64,000 nucleotides of DNA, taken from assembly GCA_041390825.1 (NCBI GenBank), contig JAWKPF010000008.1, positions 124,001-188,000 of the forward strand. The letters run 5' to 3'. The DNA is from Thermomicrobiales bacterium (GTDB lineage: Bacteria > Chloroflexota > Chloroflexia > Thermomicrobiales > UBA6265). The notes under the pieces are model-generated. The model made no database searches and had not been told where the DNA came from. It saw only the letters and a program-made list of their open reading frames with translations. Below, in pieces: positions 1-9,071 of this stretch (its first letter is position 1; the number at the start of each line of letters is the position of its first letter). Position numbers and translations under genes: made by a program.

Positions 1-1346
1 CGCGAACGCCTTCGGTCACGCGCACCCGCACCGTGACAGTCACGCCAATTGGCGGTATTGGAAACCGCGATATCGTCCAGGTGACCGAGGCGGTCAACCT
101 GCGCGACAACCCGGGCCTTTCGGGCAACGTGCTGACGGTGCTCCAGGCTGGCGATCAGTTGCTGGTCACGGGGTCGGGAGTCTCGGCCGATGGATACGTC
201 TGGATCCCGGTGCAGATGGGGGCGACCAATGGCTGGGTGGTGACCGAATTCGTCACCAAGATCGGGGTCGCCACCCAGGTCGCGACAGCAACGCGCACCG
301 CGACCTCGACGCCTTCGAGCACCGTTGCCGGCGGAGCGACCTTCACACCGGGTCCTGGCGGCTTCCTACCGGGAGATGTGGCGCATACCCGGGTGCGGGT
401 GAACCTGCGAACCGCTCCGGGCACCTCGGCGACGGTTGTGATGGTCCTCACCGCAAACACCCAGCTCACCGTGACCGGCTACGGACAACCGGCGAATGGC
501 TACTTCTGGCTTCCGGTCGAAACCCTGGGCGGCATGAGCGGTTGGATTGCCGACAGCTTCATCACCACGGGGGTAACTCCGGCGGTGGAGAACACAGCAA
601 CCTCGATTCCGACTGAGGGTCCGGCTGAGATTCCGTCGGCGACAACGGTTCCGAGCGAAACCGCAACGACCGAGACCATCATCGAGAATCCGCGCTACGA
701 CGATGCCGTGCTCCGCTGGCTGCCAGAAATCCAGTCGGCGGCCGCGAACAGCGGTCTGAGCCCGGCGCAGGTTGCCGCGCTGGTCGCGCTCATGTCGGGC
801 GGCGAACCGGCTCTCGTGTCGCCGCTGGGAGAAATCGGTCTGACACAGGTCAAGCCGGAAGAGTTTGCGGCCTGGGGTATCGGCGAAGGACTCTGGTACG
901 ACCCGGCGACGAATATCTCGACCGGAAGCGCGATTCTTTCCGGAATGATTGCCAGCGCGGGTTCGGTGGATGGCGGGTTGGCCGTCTGGTTCGGCGAGGG
1001 CTGCGATGATGGCGGTCTCTGCACAGCCGATTATATCCAGTCGTTCTTCACACTGGCGGCGACATACGACGGCATCCTGGCAGATCCAGCGGCTGCGGGC
1101 TATGTGCTCCTGCCGGCTGATTGGACTCCGGTCATCGGCGCTCCATGGGTTGGAGCGGCGCCGTACCGCTTCGACCCGGTTCCGCCGACCGAAGTTCCCA
1201 CAATCGAGATCGTGCCGACGGAGGAACCGACGATCGAGATCCCGCCGACCGAAGAACCAACGATCGAGGCGCCGACCGAGGAGATTCCTACGGAAGAGAT
1301 CCCGATCGAGGAGCAGACAGTGGAAGAGGCGACTGTCGAAGCCTGA
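1..1346 (+). CDS. Secreted SH3b protein with a transglycosylase-like domain (5' end missing)
   Basis: The frame is open to the window edge, upstream of the first possible GTG at 33, and reads Arg/Thr/Pro-rich linker, so the N-terminus lies outside the window. Numbered from that GTG there are two bacterial SH3 domains (about 14-77 and 117-178), separated by Thr/Ser-rich linker. A lysozyme-like/SLT segment follows (about 222-345), then a Pro-Thr-Glu tail repeating PTEEPTIE-like units (about 385-437). The SLT segment keeps the family pattern SGGxPxxVSPxGxxGLxQV, but the residue just before SGG, where the catalytic Glu is expected, is Met254. SH3b domains of this kind usually bind cell-wall glycans, so a wall-attached role is inferred; lytic activity is doubtful. 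Domain order is clear, function uncertain. Confidence 0.8.
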   Translation, partial: RTPSVTRTRTVTVTPIGGIGNRDIVQVTEAVNLRDNPGLSGNVLTVLQAGDQLLVTGSGVSADGYVWIPVQMGATNGWVVTEFVTKIGVATQVATATRTATSTPSSTVAGGATFTPGPGGFLPGDVAHTRVRVNLRTAPGTSATVVMVLTANTQLTVTGYGQPANGYFWLPVETLGGMSGWIADSFITTGVTPAVENTATSIPTEGPAEIPSATTVPSETATTETIIENPRYDDAVLRWLPEIQSAAANSGLSPAQVAALVALMSGGEPALVSPLGEIGLTQVKPEEFAAWGIGEGLWYDPATNISTGSAILSGMIASAGSVDGGLAVWFGEGCDDGGLCTADYIQSFFTLAATYDGILADPAAAGYVLLPADWTPVIGAPWVGAAPYRFDPVPPTEVPTIEIVPTEEPTIEIPPTEEPTIEAPTEEIPTEEIPIEEQTVEEATVEA

Positions 1347-1383
1347 GTCGGGATACTCCTGACCTGAGCAGATTTCCAGATCC

Positions 1384-1413
1384 AGGAGGGGCGCCTATTT
1401 GGGCGCCCCTCCT
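1384..1413 (+). terminator. Intrinsic terminator-like hairpin
   Basis: A perfect 12-bp stem (1384-1395 with 1402-1413) encloses a 6-nt loop, 38 bases after the stop of the SH3b gene. It has no T-run, as is common for GC-rich hairpins in this window. It lies between convergent genes. Confidence 0.7.
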
Positions 1414-1550
1414 GCATTGAAAGAGCGATTCTGGCCCCGAGAGTGCGCAAGATGCGTGCCAGCTTTGCCAGCCATGAAGGTCTGCAACCATGTGGAGACG
1501 TCGGGCCGCACGCACCTGCTCGAACTCTTCTCCGGACCCCGGATCAAACA

Positions 1551-2324
1551 TCACACCGGAGGCCAGGTCAACATCCAGCCGCCGTCCACGAAGTGGGTTT
1601 GACCTGTGCAATACGACGCCTGGTCGGATGCAAGGAAGAGCGCCATGTTGGCGACGTCCTCCGGGAGCCCGGCGCGGCGCATCACGATCTGGGCTTCCGC
1701 CTGTTCCAGATACTCGGGCTCGCTGATGGCGCGGAAGTTCATCGGCGTCAGAATCATCCCGGGAGCGATCGTGTTGACTGTGATGCCGTGGGGACCGAGC
1801 TCGGCCGCGGCCGTGCGCGTCAGGTTGCGTAAGGCGCCCTTGGAGCAGTTGTAGCCCGCCGCTCCTGCGGTGCAGGCTTCCTCGTGCACCGATGTGATGT
1901 TGATGATGCGGCCGCCCTCGTTGCGGGAGATCATGCGCCGTCCAGCTTGTTGGATGAAGAGCCAGGGACCGTAAAGATTCGTGCGCATCACGCGCTCGAA
2001 GTCTTCGAACGGCTGATCGACGATGTTTTCGGTCATGCCGATGCCGGCATTGTTGACCACGATATCGACCCGGCCAAAATCGAGATCGAGTTGCTCGAAG
2101 ATGCCGCGGACGACCGCGGGATTGCCGATATCGCCTTGCGCAATCCCGGTACGGCGGCCAAAGGCGCGGCAATCGGCGGCGGTTTGCTCTGCCCCGTCGC
2201 GGTCGGAGTAGTAGCAGATCATCACGTCTGCTCCCGATTCCGCCAGGCGTAGCGCGATCCCGCGCCCAATTCCACTGTCGGCTCCGGTGATGATCGCCAC
2301 CTTGCCGTCGACTCGCAACTCCAT
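1551..2324 (-). CDS. SDR family oxidoreductase (glucose 1-dehydrogenase-like)
   Basis: A 257-residue classical short-chain dehydrogenase with an NAD(P)-binding Rossmann fold. Visible motifs are TGADSGIG (13-20), NNAG (91-94), catalytic Ser145, and Tyr158-x3-Lys162 within YNCSK. The C-terminus has the usual FVDGGW stretch. Length matches the family (about 250). Such enzymes oxidise or reduce sugars, alcohols or keto groups; the substrate cannot be read from the sequence. It is transcribed divergently from the SnoaL-like gene at 2446, with about 120 bases between the starts, and converges with the SH3b gene. Confidence 0.88.
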   Translation of the reverse strand: MELRVDGKVAIITGADSGIGRGIALRLAESGADVMICYYSDRDGAEQTAADCRAFGRRTGIAQGDIGNPAVVRGIFEQLDLDFGRVDIVVNNAGIGMTENIVDQPFEDFERVMRTNLYGPWLFIQQAGRRMISRNEGGRIINITSVHEEACTAGAAGYNCSKGALRNLTRTAAAELGPHGITVNTIAPGMILTPMNFRAISEPEYLEQAEAQIVMRRAGLPEDVANMALFLASDQASYCTGQTHFVDGGWMLTWPPV

Positions 2325-2445
2325 TCAGTTCTCCTCGCTTCGCATCTCATTCGGCGCGTATTGTCCACGAGCCCGATCGAATCTCCCACCACGGCTGGTA
2401 CCATCTCGCGGTGGAATCAGTAACGAGTGCGAACAAGGAGCATCC

Positions 2446-2853
2446 GTGTCGATCGAAACGAACAAGCAACTCGCGATTACGTTCTTCGAGGAGATCTGGA
2501 ATCAGAAGGACGAATCGGCTATCGACCGCTATGTTGCGGAGAATGCCGCCGGGAACGACAAGGACTTCGGTGTGGGACGGGAGGATTTTCGCGTCCATTG
2601 GAAGTCATGGATCGCGGCTTTCCCCGATTTGCACTTCGAGATCGTCGATCTGATCTCGGAAGGGGACAAGGTGCTCACCCGCTGGACACTGACGGGCACC
2701 TTCGAAGGTGAGCTGTTCGGCAAGCAGGGTGACGGCCGGAAGATCCGCGTCGATGGAATGAGCCTGGACCGCATCGAGAACGGCATGGTGGCGGAAGGGT
2801 TCGACGGCTGGGACAACTACGGGTTCCGCCAGCAGCTCGGTGTCGTCGAGTAA
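2446..2853 (+). CDS. SnoaL-like / NTF2-fold ester cyclase family protein
   Basis: About 135 residues with the single-domain pattern of SnoaL-like proteins: an N-terminal helix with FFEEIWNQ, then a region resembling FPDLHFEIVDLISEGDKV, then the RWTLTGTF strand and a C-terminal strand pair. GTG at 2446 was chosen because AAGGAG (2435-2440) precedes it by 5 nt; the frame is open further upstream but has no comparable ribosome site. The family includes polyketide cyclases and many uncharacterised hydrolases or isomerases. The next gene starts on the base after this stop, so the two are probably one transcription unit. Confidence 0.8.
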   Translation: MSIETNKQLAITFFEEIWNQKDESAIDRYVAENAAGNDKDFGVGREDFRVHWKSWIAAFPDLHFEIVDLISEGDKVLTRWTLTGTFEGELFGKQGDGRKIRVDGMSLDRIENGMVAEGFDGWDNYGFRQQLGVVE

Positions 2854-3456
2854 ATGCCCGAACCGGCACGACTCTATTTTCTTCGGCACGGACAGACGAC
2901 CTGGAACGCGGATGGCAACCGCTATGCGGGCGCGTCTGACGTGCCGCTGACCGAACTCGGTGTCCAACAGGCGCGGAGCGGCGGCGATCTGATTCGCGAT
3001 ATCGAATTCGATGCCGTTTTCTGCTCGGGATTGCGCCGCGCTCTGGACACCGCCAGGCTGGCCCTCGATGGGCGAGACATCCCGATCGTGCAGGACCCGC
3101 GGCTGAACGAAATGAACTACGGCGATTGGGAAGGCAAGACCCATGCCGAGATTCTGGCCGAACCCGGCAATCGCTGGCTCGACTGGGCTGCCGATCCGGA
3201 CGCCACACGGCCCGGAAACACCGGCGAGCTGGCCAGCGAGCTGGTGGCGCGGGTGACGGCATTTCTCTACGACGTCATGCAACCGGGCCGGACGGTGCTG
3301 GCGGTTGCGCACCACACGACGGGACGCTTGCTGATCGCGCACAGCCTGGAAATGCCGCTGGCCAACTACCGCAGGCTGCAGCTGGACAATGCCAGTCTGA
3401 GTCTCCTGGAGCGCAGCGACCGCGGCGACAGCTGGCAGTTCATCAACCGGACTTAG
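2854..3456 (+). CDS. Histidine phosphatase family protein (phosphoglycerate mutase-like)
   Basis: A 200-residue member of the phosphohistidine phosphatase superfamily. The phospho-acceptor motif is RHGQT (11-15), the second active-site His lies in VAHHTTGR (about 152), and Glu in LNEMNYGDWEG fits the family acid position. The length suits cobC/GpmB-like broad phosphatases rather than a glycolytic mutase, so the substrate is left open. The start codon directly abuts the stop of the SnoaL-like gene (TAAATG), indicating coupling. A hairpin follows downstream. Confidence 0.87.
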   Translation: MPEPARLYFLRHGQTTWNADGNRYAGASDVPLTELGVQQARSGGDLIRDIEFDAVFCSGLRRALDTARLALDGRDIPIVQDPRLNEMNYGDWEGKTHAEILAEPGNRWLDWAADPDATRPGNTGELASELVARVTAFLYDVMQPGRTVLAVAHHTTGRLLIAHSLEMPLANYRRLQLDNASLSLLERSDRGDSWQFINRT

Positions 3457-3459
3457 CTG

Positions 3460-3588
3460 GCAGCACGCGGCAGGCGGCACGCAGAGTCTGGATTAACGGA
3501 CAGACGTTGCAATCAACGAGTCCAGCCGCCCACGCTCGGGCTTCTGGACTCGTTGCTTTCTGCCTGCTGCGTGCTGCCTGCTGCTTGC
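3460..3588. repeat. Heptanucleotide tandem repeats flanking a terminator
   Basis: Four consecutive 7-mers of form TGCNTGC occupy 3561-3588 and run to the last codon of the neighbouring minus-strand gene. On the other side, 3460-3486 holds a similar degenerate 7-mer series (GCAGCAC, GCGGCAG, GCGGCAC) in inverted orientation. The two sets could pair around the internal hairpin. The pattern resembles short tandemly repeated heptamers known in other phyla; a related GGCAACA series lies at 49383. Confidence 0.6.
3514..3555. terminator. Bidirectional terminator hairpin
   Basis: A perfect 12-bp inverted repeat (3514-3525 with 3544-3555) with an 18-nt loop, located between the convergent phosphatase and solute-binding protein genes. 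CTTTC follows on the plus strand and TTGC on the minus strand. Confidence 0.65.
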
Positions 3589-5270
3589 TATTCGGCGGCG
3601 GTGCGGCTCATGGCCCAGTAGTTGTAGGTGCCGATGTTGACGGGATTGATGAAGATCCCTTCGACATCGTTGCGGAAGTAGACCACCCAGGGCGACTCGA
3701 CGTAATAGACCGATGGCGGATCGTCTTTCGACAGTATCTCCTGCATCTCGGACATGGCGGACATGTAGGTGGCATCGTCAGGCGCATTCCGAGCGGTGTC
3801 GAGGAGTTCCTGGACCCGATCGTTGCAATAGAAGCCCATGTTCGAACCCGCCGATCCCTGCGCATCGCAGGACACCTGCGGATAGAGGTGGTTCCATGCG
3901 TCGTTATAGTCGGGCCACCAGCCCCACCACATGAAGTTGGGCCGCTCCTCCGGTCCGGCTTCGCCATACACCAGTGACGTGTAGGATGAGAGATCGATCA
4001 CCTCGATCGACAACTCGATGCCCAGTTCCGCCAGATTCTGCTGGAAGAGTTCGGCAGCTGCTTTCGGCTGGTCGAGCCCGGTTTGCATCACGAGCGAGAG
4101 CTTGGCGCCTTCCTCTACACCTGCTGTTGCCAGCAGCGCCTTCGCTTGCTCGAGATCGGTGGTGTACTGGAATGTCTCCGGGTCATGTCCGCGGATTTCC
4201 GGCGGTACCGGGCCTCGCGGCTGGCGGCTGCGGCCACCGTAGACGCCCTCCAGCACCTCCACCCACGGCCAGGCGAAGTTCATAGCCTGACGCGCTTCCG
4301 GCGTCTCCAGCGGTCCCGCGACGGCCATGGCGAAGTACTGATTGCGGGTGACGAACTGGGAGAGGATGGTGATGTCCGGATTCTCCAGCAGGGCATCGTA
4401 CGCTTCGACGCTCAGCGCGTCGACGATGTCCGCGTCGCCCTGCTCCAGGAGCTGGCGGCGGGTTTCCGTTTCGCTGACCACGCGCACGATGACTTTCTCG
4501 AAGTGATTGCCATCCCATCCGCGCCAGTAATCTTCGAACCGTTCCATTTCCAGGATCTGGCCGGGTTCGAAGTTGGTGATGCGGTAGGGTCCGCTGCCGG
4601 TGCCCTCGGCATTCGTCTGCGCCCAGACATGACCCCAGTCCCCATCCTCCTCATGCTCTTTGAGCAGTTTCGCGTTGACGATGAGCGGGCCATAGGTCGA
4701 GGCGATGGCCAGCGGAAAGATCGGCTGCGGCACACCGAGATCGAACACAACCGTCGATGCGTCGGGCGCCGTGATCTTCGCCGGATCGGAGACAAACCGG
4801 GTCAGTACGCCGACCGGTCCCAACCCGAGTGTCAAGAACCGTTCGTAGTTGAGGCGCACCGCCTCGGCGTCGACGGGGTCACCGTTCTGAAAGGTGACGC
4901 CTGGGCGAATCTTGAACGTCCAGACGCTCATGTCCTCGTTCGATTCCCAGGACTCGGCAATGATGCCTTCGAGCTCGGTCGTGCTATCGCCCTTGAGACC
5001 GATCAGTCCTTCATAGGCTCCCAGGATGGCCATGACGGACTGATAGTCATAGGATGAATGCGGATCGATGTCGGACGGCGATCCGGCGGCCGCGACCACC
5101 AGAGTCGTGGGGTCGCCTTGCTTCCGGGCAAGAGATCTGGCCGATCCCGGAGCTGGCGCCGCGCCGGTCTCCAGGGTCGGCAATGCCGCCGCGGCGATTC
5201 CCGCAGTCCCGGCTCCCTTGAGCAAGGTTCGGCGATCCAGAGCGGATCGAAGAAGCGACTTCTCGGTCAC
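3588..5270 (-). CDS. ABC transporter substrate-binding protein, family 5 (oligopeptide/nickel type), Tat-exported
   Basis: A 560-residue family 5 solute-binding protein (DppA/OppA fold). The N-terminus reads DRRTLLKG followed by a hydrophobic Ala-rich stretch, a Tat-type signal. The mature protein shows the family pattern of an AYEGLIG segment, then TFKIRPGVTFQNGDPVDAEAV, and a GTGSGPYRI hinge region. It probably delivers peptides or a similar solute to an ABC permease in the membrane. No permease or ATPase of the Dpp type is adjacent, so the partner lies elsewhere or it works as an orphan. Start ATG at 5270 agrees with the signal peptide. Confidence 0.88.
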   Translation of the reverse strand: MTEKSLLRSALDRRTLLKGAGTAGIAAAALPTLETGAAPAPGSARSLARKQGDPTTLVVAAAGSPSDIDPHSSYDYQSVMAILGAYEGLIGLKGDSTTELEGIIAESWESNEDMSVWTFKIRPGVTFQNGDPVDAEAVRLNYERFLTLGLGPVGVLTRFVSDPAKITAPDASTVVFDLGVPQPIFPLAIASTYGPLIVNAKLLKEHEEDGDWGHVWAQTNAEGTGSGPYRITNFEPGQILEMERFEDYWRGWDGNHFEKVIVRVVSETETRRQLLEQGDADIVDALSVEAYDALLENPDITILSQFVTRNQYFAMAVAGPLETPEARQAMNFAWPWVEVLEGVYGGRSRQPRGPVPPEIRGHDPETFQYTTDLEQAKALLATAGVEEGAKLSLVMQTGLDQPKAAAELFQQNLAELGIELSIEVIDLSSYTSLVYGEAGPEERPNFMWWGWWPDYNDAWNHLYPQVSCDAQGSAGSNMGFYCNDRVQELLDTARNAPDDATYMSAMSEMQEILSKDDPPSVYYVESPWVVYFRNDVEGIFINPVNIGTYNYWAMSRTAAE

Positions 5271-5420
5271 AGGTTGTTCCCTCCCACAAGAAAGGCTTGT
5301 TCAGTTTGTGCGTGCACGGGCCGAATGATAGCAGGGGCATGGTTGGACCTCACAACGGAAAGGCTCGGGTATCCTGACGCAACTGATGAGAGAGATTGTT
5401 TCAAGGAGCGCGCGAGAACC

Positions 5421-6515
5421 ATGCTGACGACCCTGATTGGCCTGCCGATCGAAGAGCTCGACACCCCGGCGGTGTTGATCGATCTCGATGCGCTCGAATC
5501 CAATATCGCCACCATGGCAGCCGATGTGAAGTCGCGCGGGGCCGGGTGGCGGCCGCATTCGAAGTCGCACAAATGCCCGGCGATCGCGCATCTGCAGGTG
5601 GAGGCGGGAGCCATCGGCGTTGCCTGCACCAAGCTCGGCGAGGCCGAGGTCATGGCGGCAAACGGCATCCGCGACATTCTCGTGCCCAACCAGATCGTGG
5701 GGCCGATCAAGGCGCGCCGGGTGGCCGCCCTGGCTACGCAGGCCGATATCTGCGTGTCAGTCGATGCCATCGAGAACGTGCGCGAGCTCGACGAAGCTGC
5801 GCAACGGTTGGGAACCCGTCCCCGCGCGGTGATCGAAGTGGATACCGGCATGCAGCGGGCCGGTGTGCAGCCAGGTGGCGAAGCGCGCAAGCTGGCCGAG
5901 CAGATGGCCGCGTGCGAGAGCTTGCGTTTCGCCGGCGTGATGACGTGGGAAGGGCATTGCTGGGCAATCCAGGATCCGGACGAACGGCTCGCCGAAATCA
6001 ACCGCGCGGTTGGGTCATTGGTCGAGACGGCGGAACAGATTCGCGCTGACGGAATCCCCGTCGACATCGTTTCCGCAGGCGGAACGGCGACCTATCTGAC
6101 CACCTCGGGTATTGCTGGCGTGACCGAAATCCAGGCAGGCGGCGGCATTTTCGGCGACATCGAGTACCTGCAGCAGGGCGCGAATGTGCAGCCCGCCGTC
6201 GCGCTCATGGCGCAAGTGACCAGCCGCCCGACGAAGGATCGCGTCATTACCGACGCCGGCCGGAAGACGATCGATCCCGGCAATCGCCAGCCTGAGCCGC
6301 GTGGCCTTTCCCTGAACGGCCCGATCGCCTTTTCCGCCGAGCATGGCATATTGCAATTGGCGAAACCGTCTGCCGAACCGCGCGTGGCCGAGCGGGTCTT
6401 CTTCAACGTCGGCTATTCCGACCAGCTCAACCATTTGCACGAGAACTTCTACGGTGTGCGCAATGGGGTCGTCGAGACGATCTGGCCGATTCTGGGCCGC
6501 GGGAAGATTCAGTAG
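5421..6515 (+). CDS. PLP-dependent alanine racemase-fold enzyme, D-threonine aldolase / DSD1-like
   Basis: About 364 residues with an alanine-racemase N-terminal barrel. The PLP lysine is probably Lys48 in RPHSKSHK. The C-terminal D-serine dehydratase-like domain ends in a WPIxGRGK-type motif. Family members cleave D-threonine or dehydrate D-serine using PLP plus a metal ion. A Glu-His pair (AEHG) is present, but the C-terminal His-x-Cys/Asp metal motif reads Tyr-Ser-Asp, so metal binding may be altered. ATG 5421 was chosen because AAGGAG lies 12 nt upstream and the protein begins in register with relatives; the frame runs open further upstream, but that part overlaps the divergent gene. Confidence 0.8.
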   Translation: MLTTLIGLPIEELDTPAVLIDLDALESNIATMAADVKSRGAGWRPHSKSHKCPAIAHLQVEAGAIGVACTKLGEAEVMAANGIRDILVPNQIVGPIKARRVAALATQADICVSVDAIENVRELDEAAQRLGTRPRAVIEVDTGMQRAGVQPGGEARKLAEQMAACESLRFAGVMTWEGHCWAIQDPDERLAEINRAVGSLVETAEQIRADGIPVDIVSAGGTATYLTTSGIAGVTEIQAGGGIFGDIEYLQQGANVQPAVALMAQVTSRPTKDRVITDAGRKTIDPGNRQPEPRGLSLNGPIAFSAEHGILQLAKPSAEPRVAERVFFNVGYSDQLNHLHENFYGVRNGVVETIWPILGRGKIQ

Positions 6516-6596
6516 TCTCCGACGTTCCTGGCTTGACTGGAGCGTCGACAAGCACGGAATCTGCTTACCCGAGCCGAGGATTGAACGTCCAGGCGC

Positions 6597-8207
6597 CTAC
6601 ACCGTGAAGCGCGTGAGGTAGCTGTCGAACTCAGCCAGTTCATCCGCGGCGCGGTCTTTCGTCCAGCCGAATTGGGATTGCCCGATGCGAGCGGCGCCTT
6701 CGGCAACGGAGCGGCCGAGATCTGCGTCCCAGGCGGCGACCGCGCGGCGGACGACGGCGTCGCTCAAGCCGACCGCCATCTCGTTCTCGAACGCCCAGAC
6801 GATCTCGGCTCCAATTGCCAGCGATCCTTCCGCCAACGGCGCGGCGAGCGCCGGATCGGACGCGGCCAGTTCCGCGATCTCCGAAGACCTGGCGCCATAG
6901 ACCGAGCTCAACCGCGTGGCGGCCGGACCGCTCAGGCCGAACGCACTCATCAGTTCTTCCCGCAGCGGTTCGATCCCGTCACCTGGTGAATTCGGGAATG
7001 GAAGGTTGCGCGTGCGGCAGGGCTGCCGGTTGCCGAGCTCGTGAGCGATCTTGTCGACGACCTCTTCGGCCAAACTGCGATGCGTGGTCAGCTTGCCGCC
7101 AATCACGGAGTAGAGCTCTTGCCGCGATGGCGAGTGATCGATCAGGAAATGCCGCCGGGTGATACCGCCGGGGGACGAGGCATCGACATAGGGCAACGGG
7201 CGGACACCGGAATAGGTGAAGCGGACGCGCTCGCGCGCGGTGTCGAAAGCAGGAAGCAGGCGCCTGGTTTCCTGCAACAGGTACGAGATCTCGTCCTCGG
7301 TCGCCGCGACATCGTCCAGGTCGCCGGAATAGGGAAGATCGGTCGTGCCGATCATCGTCATCCCGTTCCAGGGAATGATGAAAAAGGGGCGCCCGTCCGA
7401 TTCGGCTTCGGCATAGATCGCGTCATGCGGTTCCGCGCTCGTGGCGTCAAGAAAGATGTGCGATCCCTTCGTGCCGCCGATCTCGCGTTTCGGCTCCGGA
7501 TGGAGTGAGGAGAGCACGGAATCGACCCACGGACCAGCAACATTGACCACCGTCCGCGCGCGAACCCGGTGCGTCGTTCCTCCGAGCTCATCGAGAAAGG
7601 TCACACCGGTGACGACCGCGCCATCGGCGTCGATCGCGGTGACCCGCGCGTAGTTCAACGCCACTGCGCCGAACGACACCGCCGAAGCGATCTGCTCGAT
7701 CACCATCCGTTCTGGAAACGTCGCCTGGGCATCGAAGTAGCGAAACGACCCCAGGAGCCCTTCCATAGTCAGTTCTGGCCAACGTGCTCCGGTTTCCTTG
7801 CGAGAGAACCACTTGTGCTTGGGCATTGCATCGCCGCGGGAAAAGAAGTCATAGACGTACATCCCGACCCGCAACTTGGACGGCGCGTGCTTGCCGCCAC
7901 GAAACACCGGGAGCACCAGCGGGAGGGGAGCAACCAAATGGGGCGCGTTTTCCAGCAAGCGCCCCCGTTCGACCAGCGACTCGTGCACCAACTCGAACTC
8001 GAAGTGTTCCAGGTAGCGCAGGCCGCCATGAATGAGCCGCGTCGACCAACTGGTGGTGCCAGACGCGAAGTCGTCTTTCTCCAGCAGGATGACCGACAAG
8101 CCACGCAGCGCGGCGTCACGCGCGATGGCCGCGCCATTGATGCCGCCGCCGATGATGGCGAGGTCGAATCGGCGGGAGTCCAGGTCGTCGGGCAGCATTC
8201 GTTTCAT
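6597..8207 (-). CDS. glpD: FAD-dependent glycerol-3-phosphate dehydrogenase
   Basis: A 536-residue GlpD. The FAD-binding GGGINGA motif is at 20-26, followed by the family signature FASGTTSWSTRLIHGGLRYL. FIIPWNGMTMIGTTD and the C-terminal DAO_C domain follow. It oxidises glycerol-3-phosphate to dihydroxyacetone phosphate and passes electrons to the quinone pool at the membrane. ATG at 8207 (MKRML) was selected because the FAD motif then sits at the usual distance from the N-terminus; the open frame upstream overlaps the divergent SDR leader. The glycerol kinase and facilitator genes are not nearby. Confidence 0.93.
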   Translation of the reverse strand: MKRMLPDDLDSRRFDLAIIGGGINGAAIARDAALRGLSVILLEKDDFASGTTSWSTRLIHGGLRYLEHFEFELVHESLVERGRLLENAPHLVAPLPLVLPVFRGGKHAPSKLRVGMYVYDFFSRGDAMPKHKWFSRKETGARWPELTMEGLLGSFRYFDAQATFPERMVIEQIASAVSFGAVALNYARVTAIDADGAVVTGVTFLDELGGTTHRVRARTVVNVAGPWVDSVLSSLHPEPKREIGGTKGSHIFLDATSAEPHDAIYAEAESDGRPFFIIPWNGMTMIGTTDLPYSGDLDDVAATEDEISYLLQETRRLLPAFDTARERVRFTYSGVRPLPYVDASSPGGITRRHFLIDHSPSRQELYSVIGGKLTTHRSLAEEVVDKIAHELGNRQPCRTRNLPFPNSPGDGIEPLREELMSAFGLSGPAATRLSSVYGARSSEIAELAASDPALAAPLAEGSLAIGAEIVWAFENEMAVGLSDAVVRRAVAAWDADLGRSVAEGAARIGQSQFGWTKDRAADELAEFDSYLTRFTV

Positions 8208-8288
8208 GCGGCTATTGTCCGGCGAAACGGCTCCCTGCGCTAGGATTCCTGCCAATCGATGGATCGCGGCTGGAGGGAACGAGCACAC

Positions 8289-9062
8289 GTGCATGCAGGA
8301 TTGACGGGACGGACCGCGGTGGTGACCGGCGCGGCGAATGGAATCGGCCGCGCGGTGGTCGAGCACCTGCTGGCGGAAGGCGCCAATGTGGTCGCGCTCG
8401 ACATCGAACAAGAGTCGCTCGCCAACATGGTGGCTGAGCTGGGCGATCCCGCCGCGCTTCGCGTGTCACCGGGAAGCGTTCGTGTGCGATCCGACGTGCG
8501 CGCCGCGATTGCGGCCGCGCTCGATTCGTTCGGCGCGCTCGATGTGATGGTCGCCAATGCGGGAATCGCCGTTGGCCAGAGCTTTCTCGATATCGACGAC
8601 GAGACCTGGACCCGCATCATCGAAACCAACCTGAATGGCGCGTTCTACAGTGTGCAAGAGGCCGCGCGGGTGATGGTTCCCGCTGGCGCGGGGTCGATCG
8701 TGGTCACCTCCTCGACCAACGCCTTCTATGTGGAATCGACACTGGCCCATTACAACGCGTCGAAAGGCGGCATCGACGCGCTGATCCGCTCGGCGGCGCT
8801 CGAACTGGCGCCGATGGGTATACGAGTCAATGGTGTCGCGCCGAGCATGGTGCGCACCCGCGCTGCCTTCGTCACCACCGAAGGGTCCGGATCGAGCACC
8901 TATCTCGAACGGGTTCCCATGGGCCGGTTCGCGACGCCGGAAGAGGTCGCCGAGGCCGTTGGTTTTCTTGCCTCCGACCGTGCGTCGTTCATCACCGGCC
9001 AGGTGCTGGTGCTCGATGGCGGGACGACGCTCGGCATCGTACTCCCCGAGTCCAAGGTGTAA
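8289..9062 (+). CDS. SDR family oxidoreductase
   Basis: A classical short-chain dehydrogenase of about 257 residues with TGAANGIG (13-20), NAG (90-92), a TSST segment carrying the catalytic Ser, and Tyr155-x3-Lys159 in YNASK. It ends with VLDGGTT. GTG 8289 follows GGAGG (8272-8276) by 12 nt; ATG 8259 in the same frame is an alternative adding 10 residues. The substrate is unknown. The gene is divergent from glpD. The next gene, a Tat-exported binding protein, starts 9 nt after its stop, so they are probably co-transcribed. Confidence 0.87.
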   Translation: MHAGLTGRTAVVTGAANGIGRAVVEHLLAEGANVVALDIEQESLANMVAELGDPAALRVSPGSVRVRSDVRAAIAAALDSFGALDVMVANAGIAVGQSFLDIDDETWTRIIETNLNGAFYSVQEAARVMVPAGAGSIVVTSSTNAFYVESTLAHYNASKGGIDALIRSAALELAPMGIRVNGVAPSMVRTRAAFVTTEGSGSSTYLERVPMGRFATPEEVAEAVGFLASDRASFITGQVLVLDGGTTLGIVLPESKV

Positions 9063-9071
9063 CGGATTACG

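Noticed and set aside
6575..6600. T-loop-like GTTCAATCC on the minus strand
   Set aside because: The flanking bases do not form a T-arm and no acceptor or anticodon stem follows.
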